A stretch of DNA of 24,326 nucleotides from Saccoglossus kowalevskii (lineage: Eukaryota; Hemichordata; Enteropneusta; Harrimaniidae), in the NCBI RefSeq assembly GCF_000003605.2, contig NW_003155260.1, positions 42,725 through 67,050 of the forward strand, given 5' to 3'. Below the pieces are notes generated by a model. It was not told the DNA's origin and searched no databases. It worked only from the letters and a program-made list of their open reading frames with translations. Positions 1 through 10,793 of the stretch are shown piece by piece. Position 1 is the first letter of the stretch, and every line of letters begins with the position of its first letter. The translations under genes were made by a program, and so were the position numbers.

Positions 1-1911
1 TTTAAAGAAAATATGAGCAGTGACAGTAACTACAAAAACGAGCATGCCAATTACCTAGAATTTGAAAGTGTTATTTCTTTGATATATTCATACCCATCAT
101 ATGGGGTATTTGTCTACTGATATTACTATTATCGCACTCATCACTATTCTTCACAAAAACGTACTAGACTTCACATCTACCTATCTATCGCCACGCACCA
201 CTGCTTCTCTGACAATAATAGGTTCATTCAAATTAACTATACATAACTGAAATATTCACTCTCATTTTCGTCAAAGCAGAAATCAGTCACTAGATGTCGA
301 CTCCCCGATTTGTTTCCACAACATACATATGCATGAAACTTTGAATATAATTTCAATATAAAAGTAATGTAATGTAATTAATTTAAATTCAAATGTATTT
401 TCTTTCATTCAGATTGATTGCAACTTTGTATTATGTTCAGTTCAACGGAATGACGACTGTGGCGATGACAGCTCACCACTGAACGGCAATTGTACAGGTG
501 AACATTTACTTGCGGGATGCACACAATTGTAGATACGGCAATATTCACATGCACTAGTAATGTCTACTGACTTACTGCAATATTCTAGCTGCACGACGAA
601 GCGCATAATATCACGGAAACTATCCAAGTGAACTCACTGTAAATGCGGATTATACTACAAATCATCGTTAATATATCGAGCATTTGTTTAATGCGCGTGA
701 GTGTGCGTCTATGAAATAACGTTTGATTATAGACAATAACATCGGAAACAAGTCAGACAATGTGTCCGGCAGGTGCAAGAGAGAACATAGTATAAATGAA
801 ATGAATGATAGTCTAGAAGTTTGCCGATTGCCGTGTACTATTACCGCATATCTGTCACTAAGCTTAGTTTGTACCTGCGGTGTAACACCTGCATTGCAGC
901 TTACAAATGATGATTTACCGAAACGCCGGATCCATTACTATAATTATAAATCACTCACAACAAATACAATGGTAGATGACATTAATTGTTCAGCTTTTCA
1001 ATTTGTTGGAATAGAAAAACGTAATATACGTGTTCATTAAATGCATTCGTTGCTATGGGCGACACTATAAACTTTCAATGAAGACGCCATAAGCGACGGA
1101 TTGTAAAATTGGTGAATTTATCTGACTGGAATGTTTGCTTACAGCAAGGTGATGTGTTTGGTCTATATTACCTATCATAGAAGATTTTACCACTCATTTG
1201 GATTAAACAAAATATTAAGGACAATACAAATAGCGTTTGCCGCTAATAAAATAACAGTTTCTCGCAATTAACGATGAGATAATCATTAAGTCGCTCAATA
1301 TGAGAATGCAACGATTTCTCTTCTCTCTTGCCAGTACTGAAGTGTTCACAGAGGTAAAACATGCGCCTCCCACCATAATCCTGAACTCCGACGCGACACA
1401 CTTCCTTCAATACATTAATATATTTTTCATTTAATTCCTGTGATCTATAGCTATACGTTAGCCTTGATACTATGTTTGTAGCCCCAATCAAAACGTTGCG
1501 AACCGGGTATTTTAAAAACAATCGTACATGTGTGTATACGTTTATGGTCATCTGAGATACACATGTCGCCTGAATAATGACTGTCAGTATTTAGTTGAAA
1601 CTAAATAGCAGCAGATTGCCCAGCCGTTGAGGCTCATCTGAACCATACTATAACGGAAGCATAGCTAGTCATGTCATTTCAAACAACGGTCATTTAATAA
1701 CCCTGCTGTGTAAATACCAGAATTAGGGTGCGATTTTTTTAAATACCATAGACCGGTATGTACTACATTTATGTACCTATCTATGTTGTATCCTTATACT
1801 AAAACATACACTGCAAACAGTTTCCGCATTAGTGAAAAGTAACCAGGTTTTTGTTCTCCAATATAATGTAAGTTATGTACCTTACTCACTTTTTACACTT
1901 TTCTCCTGCCT

Positions 1912-1944
1912 ATGAATGAATGAATGAATGAATGAATGAATGAA
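1912..1944. repeat. (ATGA)n microsatellite, about 8 copies
   Basis: A perfect tetranucleotide array with no interruption. It is in non-genic sequence. Confidence 0.97.
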
Positions 1945-2984
1945 GGCTCATTTCGTAATTCATAAGGACGGTTGGTATTGTGTTTATTTTATAATTTACG
2001 ATGATATTTTATTAAATAAACTCTTATTTTCTTATATATCGGTCATATTTTGCTCACGATTTCTAAATTTGGCGCTGTAAAGTTTCATGCATGTGTATTT
2101 TTTATAATAATTCGTGTTACCATGGAAACAATCGTATTAATTTATGCAGAAATGTTTACAAATGTAATGATCCAGCGCAACGGAAATCTTAATAATTCAT
2201 CCACAATTTCAGTAGTTACCATACGACCGTACAGAAAACAAAATGTATATGAAAATCTGCAAATAATAATTAAACATTTTAACAACACACATTGTATAGA
2301 ACAAATTACGATTTTCTAATAATTGTACGTGTTTTCAAAACATCATATTGTTACTTATGGTAGAAAACATATAACTTGTCCTGAATACGAATAGGACAAT
2401 GAAATGAATTCAGAGTCCCTGTACGTTACGGTGATGCGGTATTTCAACATGTCTGACAGCTGTTTGTAGAGAAGAAAGACATGAACTGAATACAAGTGCG
2501 GTGTGACATCAGGTTACATCATCTATGTGTGCTGTTGCCCATATTTCTGATTTGTAACGTTGTAGCTACAATTGCAGGGGAATTATACATGGAGTCGTGA
2601 TCCCTACAAATCAATACGCACGAATATAGCAGCAGTTGCAGAAATGCTATCGCAAAATAAGTAATTCGACCACAAATATTGTATTTTTACTCATTTGCGA
2701 CATTGTTTCCAAGGCAACCAGTGCCTGAGGTGGAAGTTTTTAAAATCGTTAATAAAAATGGATCTATATTTTCATTGGCTTGGTTCGTCTTGTAGACGTA
2801 CCCATGGTAATAATGTAGTGAGGCTCAAAACACATAGGGCCATTGGCAAAATAACCTGGGCATGATTGGCTTTAAAATGCACGTTGCAAGGTTTGTTATT
2901 ATTATATAAAAACTAACGTAACTGGAACCAGACATTATGTTACAGAAATATTGCCATACACAACAAGCGGATACAGTAAAAACA

Positions 2985-3007
2985 TGTGTGTGTGTGTGTG
3001 TGTGTGT
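2985..3007. repeat. (TG)n microsatellite
   Basis: A perfect dinucleotide run of about 11 copies in non-genic sequence. Confidence 0.97.
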
Positions 3008-4397
3008 TTACTCTCTGTGAAAGCTACAAGTGAGTGAGCTGTGTTGTGTTACAGAAATGTACAATGCATTTGCAAACCAGCATTACGAATGTCAGTCGAT
3101 GTTATTACCCGCATGAGTTGAACAGCAATTAATGTCTTGTCAGCTGCAAGACTGATGAGGTTCCGTGTCTCTATTTCCCTCGGTGAACATTTCAAGATAA
3201 GGAAACATACAGAATGTAAGCATGGTACTGGATGACCCTTTGAATGAGCTCAGTCATTAAATGTTAACTATGAATATTTATAGGTCATTTGTTTCCTAAC
3301 GAAGAGTTGATTAGGTCCCAGTTTCCGCGTATGTTTGACGGTTGCGAGATTCGAATGGTGCTTCAGCGCTCGCATACTGCTTTGTCGTACTTTAGATAGA
3401 CGTTAGTTAGACAGACTGTCCACCATACGCTGTTTCGTAACCACGAGCAAACGTCTAATTATACACAAATACACTAGCGTGTAAAACCAATATTTTATTT
3501 GCGTGTGAAGATGTGGTAATTACATTCTGAAAATACGCTTTATTGTCAATTTATCAAGCTGCCCAAATAAGACATATTGCTAAGCGTAAAGACCGTACAT
3601 TTGCAAACAACATGTGGTAAGATGAAATAAGATTGAGCTGATAATCACAGTTGTCTTGGGAGATGTGTAAACGTTGTAAACATGCCGACTAATAAGAACA
3701 CACGAGATTCATAGATTCAGCGTAATGAGTGACTGGAAAACAAGAGACTCCTTTTACTTGCGATAACGATCGTCACATGACATTTTATCTGATTTCATAG
3801 CTGTATAAATGTCGGCGCCTGTTTTGTCCCAATTTCAACCGACACTCATGTTTTCACGCAACACATTCGAATGAAATGTTACATTAAATATAAAGGTGTA
3901 CAATATGTTTGATATTTTATAACTTAAGATTTTTATCACGCGTGGGCTACGGGTATTAGCGCAACGGATTTTTACGTGGTGATAAAATAATATAAGAAAT
4001 GGCAGCGAATAAATGCCTTGTACCATGTCCTCACTGAGAGCTTACCGTTTACGGTCAATTACGTCGTTTTGTTGCCGGATGCGCACAGTACACTTGTTTT
4101 ACTTTGTACGTCGCCGGGTATATCACGACTGAATGTTAGTTATGGGATGTGATTGAGTCGGGCTTGGAATACTAAAGCATTTCAGAGATATATGTACATG
4201 TTAATTGCATGCATGATAAATTCCTACATCATAACAATCCGACTTTCTGATTGTTAAATTGTAAACAGAAGTGGAGGACACCCATGGAACCAGTAAATGG
4301 GAATATGGTGTTGGACATAAGTAGGCCTAGATAAAGTATGAAGACCTATTTATTATGCAGGTCGTGTATTGAGAAATGTAAAATACAGTAATGTATG

Positions 4398-4411
4398 TAT
4401 ATATATATATA
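4398..4411. repeat. Short (TA)n run
   Basis: Seven TA copies next to an ATGTATGT stretch. Confidence 0.9.
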
Positions 4412-5606
4412 CATGAATGTATCGCGATTGCCACGTGACATAGTGCGCTCATTCTCACCTCCTTGGAACGTCCCACCGAGAGTGTGAGACGAGTGTGTAA
4501 ACGAACCCCACTCCGTTGTCATGCCCGTACGTAAAACGGATGGGTAAAATGTTCTCTCAAAATATGAGTATGTTCGCCAGACTCATACAGAATACTGTCC
4601 GATGGCACTATGCGTACCAACGTCGTGCCAGAAATCCAAAGTGAGAAGGCGCCGTCAACACAAAGTTAATATAAAAACATGAGTTTGAAAATATCAAATG
4701 TCGCACCACTGGGAATGCCGACAATGACCAAGTAGACGAACCAACACTTCTTAAGAATATTATTACTTAATGCAGATCCTGGCAATATACAAGTGTATTC
4801 CCCGCTTGCACGAGGCATAATTCGTTTGGCAGAGAAACTCACCACGGAGATTGCGTCGTAATAGTAAGTTACATCTCTAGTTTTGATGCTACCAGCCATA
4901 GGAGTAAACAATGTATTTGTTCACACTAGTTTGTATGTAATAATGTACAAAATATAACGTTATCTGATTTCTATGTCCGTGGAATAAATCATATCAGTTG
5001 GGTCGGCTTACCCTAAACACGTCAAGCTCGGAGAGAATTGATGTACTCATTTAAGTGAACAATTTTGAAGTGAAAATAGCATTTTTTATAGTATGTTTTA
5101 TAATCAATTATCTTAAAATTATCTTAAAAATTTGGCCAGTGAAAAATGGTGAGAAAATGATGTGCAGTATCTCACAATATATTTGTTTATTATGTCTAGA
5201 AGTTTTTCAAATATTACAATATTTTCCGTGGAAGTTTTAGGACAAAACATGTTTTCAAGAAATTTATGCCAATTTATGCATATTATTTGGCCCAACAGAT
5301 TGAATTTGAACTAAAAAAAGTCTACATATTATTGACTAATACGAAAACGATTATTTATAAAAACGAAATTGACACGAAATGTTGTCTCTGCATAAAGTGC
5401 TAAAATAGACGCACATGTCAAAAAATGCACGTGTAGCATTTTACATTATTAACGTATTTCTAGGTGATGTGAGAAAAAGATCTCACACACCAAAGACTTG
5501 AGATTTCTCACACTCGTTGCGCTATTTGTCTACATAAAAAATCACTAACTTGTGCAGGAATTCTCATTCCAATCCCTTGTGGTGTGGGATTTTATTATTC
5601 CCTGTG

Positions 5607-5674
5607 TACTCCCTAGTTCGGTCATATGTCAACACAAGCTTACTCCCTAGGTCGGCGATCATACTGTGATAATT
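5607..5674. repeat. Imperfect direct repeat, period 34
   Basis: TACTCCCTAG followed by T/G and TCGG occurs at 5607 and again at 5641. Only the first 15 or so bases of the two 34-base units agree well. It could be a short tandem duplication. No function is visible. Confidence 0.4.
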
Positions 5675-7286
5675 CAGAACCTACTCCAGTTTACGGGTAG
5701 TCAGTGAATACAATTGCCATTTATGCTTGTTTCTGGAATCGCTCCTCGAAAACAAAAAAAATCACGATTGTCGTTTTTGCAGCGCACGTATACATAGAAT
5801 ATAAAAGTTAAAGTACGAACCGATAACTAGAAAAATCTCATTGAGTCATATGTATTTCTGACATGAGCTAATAATATACTCAAATAATAACGTGACGTGA
5901 CTTGAATCCGTTGACGAGATTTATGATTTCGTGTTGACGTCAATCTTCACATTCCTTCCTTATCAAACACGAGAGAAAAGTACATGACTGTGCATAGTAT
6001 CATATTAATTCCCACAATGCCTTGCTCTGCGATATACTACATACGCTTGTTGATAATGTGCATTAATTGCCATAGATATAAAAATGTATTAACTCAGTTA
6101 CGATTCATGGTCACGATTTACTTCTTGTAATTACTGCGCTAATTCTATAAAGTGATATGACCGTATACGAGCAGCGCTCACCTTGTGAGTCACGAACGCA
6201 AACACTACCCATAATTCTTATTGCATAATTGCATACTGGCAAGTTACAAGGACCTTAATATTAACCACGCATATCGTTATATTTAGAAACGTTCAACCTT
6301 GATCACAAAATTCACATTTGGTTCATCCCCGTGGGGATTTATGTTTTCATATGGATTAACTGTCATTGAAGTGACAGCGTGCCGGGACCAATTGTAGGTC
6401 GTTAAGCAGGCCATTGACCTTATTATATATTCCAACTCAATGTCAATTGCTCCGAAAAATATGACCACTTCTACAACATGTCCCATGAATGTCAACGCAA
6501 TAAGGCATCTGGTAACTTGCTTTTGAGGCTACAAGAGGTTTTTTTTAATGGAACAGCATCAAATTAAATGAATTGTTTTCTTTAAATGTATGGTAGTGTT
6601 TGTCTGTATTCTGTACAAATATTGAAATAGCATCAGTACTCGTCGACAATAGAACACCTTTTTAATGTGAATCAGAATAAGTGGCGTAGAAAAAATTATC
6701 CACATACAAATTATTATGATTATATCTGTCATAATTAAAAGAAAACACTGACTACATTGTTGCTGGCGCAGAATACGTCTGTGCAAAACATAAATATAGT
6801 ATATATAGCGGTTGGTCCCAATGAATGAACATTACTTCCATTAGAAAATTAAATAGCGCCACATTTTACTCTGGTTTCGCTCGGAATATATCTAGAGAGT
6901 GGTACATTTCATTACCTGTCAATCATCTCAAAACGTGTGAAGTGGGATTATTAAAAAAATACACGCGGTCGAACCCGTTTTGACTACAGGAGAAGATATA
7001 CGTCGACAACGTGTCACCGTGTTGATGCAAAGTGTATGTATTGTGCGCTAAATACAATTGTACGTCAATTCTTGACCATTACTTCGTTACTAAGAAGCAT
7101 GCGGGAGTTTGTCCGTTTTTGTACGTTATAATATTCATATTCATTATTATTTATTTATTTCGTTAAATGAAATGACAAGAGTATCAGTATTGTGAAAATC
7201 ATCAAATTGCCTCAAAAAATAAACTTAACAAAACAAAACAAGTTAATATATCGTATACACAAATTCAACTATTCAAATTTTTATAT

Positions 7287-7448
7287 ATGCATTGCAGTCA
7301 GCGGTGTGTCCCGCGGGAAGGACATTTATTTGTACGTTCACCGAGGTCGATAGCAACACGGCGACCGACCAGGGGCGTAGACAAGCTAACCATTGAGGAT
7401 ATGCGTGAACGTCCAATTACTCACGAACTATATAATGGGCGACAGTAG
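7287..7448 (+). CDS. Unrecognised small frame, possible terminal exon
   Basis: This ATG-to-TAG frame of 53 codons lies in a patch clearly richer in G and C than its flanks. A candidate acceptor, a T-rich run ending in GCAG at 7292-7296, lies inside its first codons, so the true coding part may begin there as an exon. The translation is basic in its first half (for example PRSIATRRPTRG) and mixed later (VDKLTIEDMRERPITHELYN), which looks protein-like. I do not recognise a domain. After the TAG the same frame stays open for another 50 codons to a TGA at 7599-7601, and an AATAAA lies at 7752-7757. It points toward the 3' end of the receptor gene on the other strand. It may be a last exon, a gene with an inactivating stop, or a GC-rich patch that is open by chance. 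Confidence 0.2.
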   Translation: MHCSQRCVPREGHLFVRSPRSIATRRPTRGVDKLTIEDMRERPITHELYNGRQ

Positions 7449-7601
7449 TACTATAATTGTGATGCACAGTGCAACGATTCAACTTATGCCTTCTTCGATC
7501 CCTTGCGCAAGATTATTGTGGGATTGCGAAATACGTTAATGCATTTCGGCAAAAACATGATACGTCGACGTCGATTCGTGCTGCGAGCTGATAGCATTTG
7601 A

Positions 7602-8245
7602 AATCCCAGCACAGTGTGCGATTTGTACAAATTCAATATTATGTCATGCACACCACAGTGTCGTTACCATATATATTATAATTTCATCGAATGGTGCCTA
7701 CAAAAGACACTAGGTAAATTCAGGGGCAACAACAAACATTTAAAAACGCGGAATAAATTAAAACAACACTAAAACTGATACATTATATAAAGTACATACA
7801 TTCTCAAAAAAAACTGTTGTGGTATTTAGTGAACAGTAAACAAAAGACCATCTGTTTTTGAAAGTGTCACCAATTCACACGAAACACGGACGGAAATGGT
7901 GTGCAAACAGAGTGATCACGTCATTTCGGCTGTTCGAGTTAGCCTAATCTAATTTAAAATGCTTGTAAGACAAACATTTGATATCCAATGATATTATATC
8001 GTGATGTTTTTACCCACATTGTACGTCGTACAATTTTAGTGTCATGACATTGTATGTCTCAGTGTAAATTAAAGGTCAAGTTCACCGTGCATCCATTTCC
8101 TGTATATCAGTTCAATTGGCATACCCACAGTGAGTTGTCTGTGGATGCACCTTGTTAACGTTGATTTGCGAGAAGTCGGTTACGGGAAACTATCTAGCCC
8201 CAATCATTCAAGGTGCCCCGTGAAACCGCGAACATGCTTCTAACC
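7602..8245. other. Region 3' of the receptor gene
   Basis: No gene is seen. On the minus strand no AATAAA or ATTAAA occurs between the receptor stop and 7331; the nearest AATAAA is at 7325-7330. The receptor's 3' end is therefore undefined, or uses a variant signal. Confidence 0.5.
7752..7757 (+). promoter_or_regulatory. AATAAA polyadenylation-type hexamer
   Basis: A consensus AATAAA lies about 300 bases after the TAG, and 150 bases after the TGA, of the candidate plus-strand frame at 7287-7601. Such hexamers are frequent in AT-rich DNA. It is listed only because of its position. Confidence 0.15.
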
Positions 8246-9205
8246 TCATATTAAGCCTCTGCTCGGAGTCGAGACCAGTACGGAGTTGTCATGGTAACGT
8301 ATTGACGCTGGAGAGGAGTTGCTTCTAGCATTAAAAGCGAGAAAAATAAAAGGATTAACGGCACAGTGAGAGACAGAAAATATACCCAGAACCGCGTACG
8401 CGTTCCTGTCCACATTGCCCCGCCCGGTGAATCGGTACATGTCCAATGCGAAATACGGTAGCCCGCAGACAACGAAAAATGTAATTATGACGAAGGTCAT
8501 TTTCAATGTCTTCATCTTAGCATTGCGACGTCGTTGGTTTTTCCCTGGCAATACCGTGTTTCTTCTTTGCCATAATCTGAACGTTATCCTCAGGTAGAAT
8601 GAGGTGATCAAAATAAATGGGATGAAAAACATCACTAGAGCAACCCAAGTAAGATAAGTCTGTTTCTGCCAGTTCTTCTCGAGTGATGTGTGACAGCCAA
8701 CAGTCCCCTGTTTATCTGGGATGACCTTCCACAGAAAAGCCTGCGGTATCGACAGAAAGAACGCGATCAGCCAAGCGGGTATTATGATGACATATACGCC
8801 TAATCTTTGCTTGAACGGGTAAAGGACTGAATGGTAACGGTCTATGGCTATAGCGACTACCATGTTAGAAGATGCGAAGAGCGTGAAACACTGCAAAATT
8901 TTAAAAAGACGGCATCCGACATCCCCCATCAGCCAGGTGAGTTCTAATAGTTCCACGATGAACTGTGAAAGGAGAGCGAAAAAAGCAACCAACAAGTCCG
9001 CACAACACAGATGCACCATGAATGTATTAATTCGATTTCTAGTCCGGCGGTTGAACCACATCCACACGAAGAAGCCGACATTTCCTCCCAACGAGACAAT
9101 AAACAAGACAGCTAGAATTATAAGCCGAAGTTGACGGTTATAGTTTATGCCGAACCACACAGGAATCTCTGACACGTTACCGCTTAAGTTGCTACCGAGC
9201 ACCAT
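8246..9205 (-). CDS. Rhodopsin-family neuropeptide receptor, vasopressin/GnRH/NPS/CCAP-receptor group
   Basis: This is a complete 319-residue class A G-protein-coupled receptor that would sit in the plasma membrane and bind an extracellular peptide. Seven hydrophobic segments are visible at about residues 27-51, 61-87, 98-125, 136-156, 184-210, 233-258 and 267-291. Family landmarks are the N-terminal sequons NLS (6) and NVS (10), GN at 41-42, Asp70 in CCADLLVAF, Cys98 and Cys171 for the extracellular disulfide, DRYHSVLYP at 122-130, Trp145, Pro196, the basic AKMKTLKMTF stretch before helix 6, Pro250 and NPFIF at 284-288. The TYLTW...IPF pattern of helix 5 and KMKTLKMTFVI of helix 6 resemble vasopressin/oxytocin and related receptors. 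Two switch positions are unusual: CWxP reads CGLP and NPxxY reads NPFIF. The ATG has A at -3 and G at +4, and an in-frame TGA lies three codons upstream. There is no intron, and the tail is only about 28 residues, without a palmitoylation cysteine. The ligand and exact subfamily cannot be assigned by eye. Confidence 0.93.
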   Translation of the reverse strand: MVLGSNLSGNVSEIPVWFGINYNRQLRLIILAVLFIVSLGGNVGFFVWMWFNRRTRNRINTFMVHLCCADLLVAFFALLSQFIVELLELTWLMGDVGCRLFKILQCFTLFASSNMVVAIAIDRYHSVLYPFKQRLGVYVIIIPAWLIAFFLSIPQAFLWKVIPDKQGTVGCHTSLEKNWQKQTYLTWVALVMFFIPFILITSFYLRITFRLWQRRNTVLPGKNQRRRNAKMKTLKMTFVIITFFVVCGLPYFALDMYRFTGRGNVDRNAYAVLGIFSVSHCAVNPFIFLAFNARSNSSPASIRYHDNSVLVSTPSRGLI

Positions 9206-9363
9206 TATGTTTCAGTAAAATGAGAGTGTAGAACGACAGATACATAAATACAGTACTGAATCTAATGATTACGATGAGAGCGTTCAATACAATCCTTGGC
9301 AATACTCACGAATCAAGGTTGAAATCTTGGCATCCGTGCAATTCATTGCGTAGACAACCTTCT
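9206..9363 (-). other. Probable 5' leader of the receptor gene
   Basis: This is the stretch between the possible TATA box and the receptor ATG. It contains an in-frame TGA at 9212-9214, which fixes the first ATG as the start if transcription begins here. A GTGAGT at 9304-9309 (minus strand) could be a splice donor for a leader intron, but I see no good acceptor between it and the ATG. The extent is inferred. Confidence 0.25.
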
Positions 9364-9370
9364 TTATATA
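9364..9370 (-). promoter_or_regulatory. Possible TATA box for the receptor gene
   Basis: Read on the minus strand this is TATATAA. It lies about 160 bases before the receptor start codon, with an ATTGG (inverted CCAAT) just upstream at about 9374-9378. A start site about 30 bases downstream would give a 5' leader of roughly 130 bases. TATA-like words are common in AT-rich DNA, so the position is the only support. Confidence 0.25.
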
Positions 9371-9722
9371 TTAGTCCAATCACGATGGCTGATCCGATTC
9401 AAACTAACAGAAACCCATTGTGTTAAACCTTTGAGCTGTCTGACAAAGTATTACAGTCCAGTTAGTGTTACAAACATAAAACGTACAGAGCTGTTGGGTA
9501 ATACTGAACAGCTGAACATCTGCATCGGCTAGAACACGATATCACAGGATTGCATTCGCTGTGTCGCCAACAATAGATTCGTAATATAGTATTTTACACA
9601 AACGTTCCCAGCGAGGTATGTCGCCTAATTTTGTCGTAATGGTCAGCTGGTTTTCATCCACGGTGACGTAGCTCACACTACGGCGCCCTCGACGATAATT
9701 ATTAAGTATTAGCTTCAATGTG

Positions 9723-9736
9723 TATGATATATCATA
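9723..9736. repeat. 14-bp perfect palindrome
   Basis: TATGATATATCATA is its own reverse complement. It lies about 500 bases upstream of the receptor start. AT-rich palindromes of this size are expected occasionally by chance. Confidence 0.6.
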
Positions 9737-10742
9737 TGTGGCATTATAACGATGTGACTACGCAATGTTGACACCTAATGACGGCACCATCCAAACCAAA
9801 CCAATTACAATTCCTGTATTATTTTACATAAGGAATGGTTTTTAATTAACATTTACATGGCATTGCCAAATTGGCTAGACATACACTGACGTAGTACCGA
9901 CGGAGTCGTCATATAATAAGCAGCGTAGCCTGCCCTCAGCCGTCAATACGGCAATTCGTGAATGTTCACCATATGAATTTGGTAGTTAATTGAATGGATT
10001 CATCACAATGTGTTTATACTGGTAATAAAAGCGAAACATACGTAGTTCATAAAAAATATCACCACATCCATTGGAACATTATCGTTGCGCATTGTGCATT
10101 TGAACAATTATGAAAAAAACAGTGATTAAAGTTTCACGCATGCTGCTTGCCGCTGTTCTCCACAATTGCTTTCGTCTTACAAATCAATGATCAAGTCGGA
10201 TGCATCCATGAATTATGCAATCGTGCGATTCAACGGTAAATAGCCTCGGGTGAGCGATACTGTTCGTTTCTATTGAATATAGCTTTAAATATTGGAACCT
10301 TTATGAGATTTGTTTTGTCACTCATAATTGCAATATTGCAGAGATCGATCTATTCTCATAAATACACAAATCTGATTCAATGCGATGACTTTAGTTTAGA
10401 ATATAATGCCACTCAAGTATTTAGCAATTACTGTCATTCGAATGCGAGTCAAGCGAAACGAATCAAATTGAATTCTATCTGTCTTGAGTAATGTAAAAAC
10501 AGTATTCTCATTGGCAATTTACATATAGCAGTTAAGCGTTATCGACATGGGCAATACCACAATAAGCCGAATAATACATGAAAAATAACCTCCCCTCCCC
10601 TTCCCAGACCGTTGATCTACAGTTCACGTGCACACGTCACATATAACAACGCATCTAATTATAATAATGCATTACGTAAATTCTAAACTAGGTAAAGGTT
10701 AATACATGTACAGGTATATTATTGTAAAGCTCTATTTTTAAG

Positions 10743-10744
10743 AT

Positions 10745-10791
<47 letters not shown>

Positions 10792-10793
10792 TT
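10743..10793. repeat. (ATTT)n microsatellite, about 12 copies
   Basis: This is the longest simple repeat in the window, with twelve uninterrupted ATTT units. Confidence 0.98.

Larger units (their letters stand above)
1..7286. other. Non-genic or unrecognised sequence
   Basis: This stretch is AT-rich, with dense stops in all frames and no convincing gene. The longest ATG frame, 102 codons on the minus strand at 1243-1551, has a protein-like end (VGVQDYGGRRMFYLCEHF) but no domain I can defend. Minus-strand 4550-4911 has a faint immunoglobulin-like motif. A perfect CRE (TGACGTCA) at 5935-5942 has no TATA box or exon near it. Microsatellites are listed separately. Confidence 0.6.

Noticed and set aside
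1243-1551. 102-codon minus-strand ATG frame with GVQDYGGRRMFYL, slightly like the start of a CRAL-TRIO domain
   Set aside because: Only a few residues match, the rest of the frame does not follow the family, and frames of this length occur by chance in DNA of this size.
6965-6985. GGTCGAACCC, resembling a tRNA B box
   Set aside because: No A box, anticodon arm or acceptor stem can be drawn around it.
8251-9134. Additional open frames on both strands inside the receptor gene
   Set aside because: They overlap the seven-transmembrane frame and lack any domain; they are shadows of its codon use.
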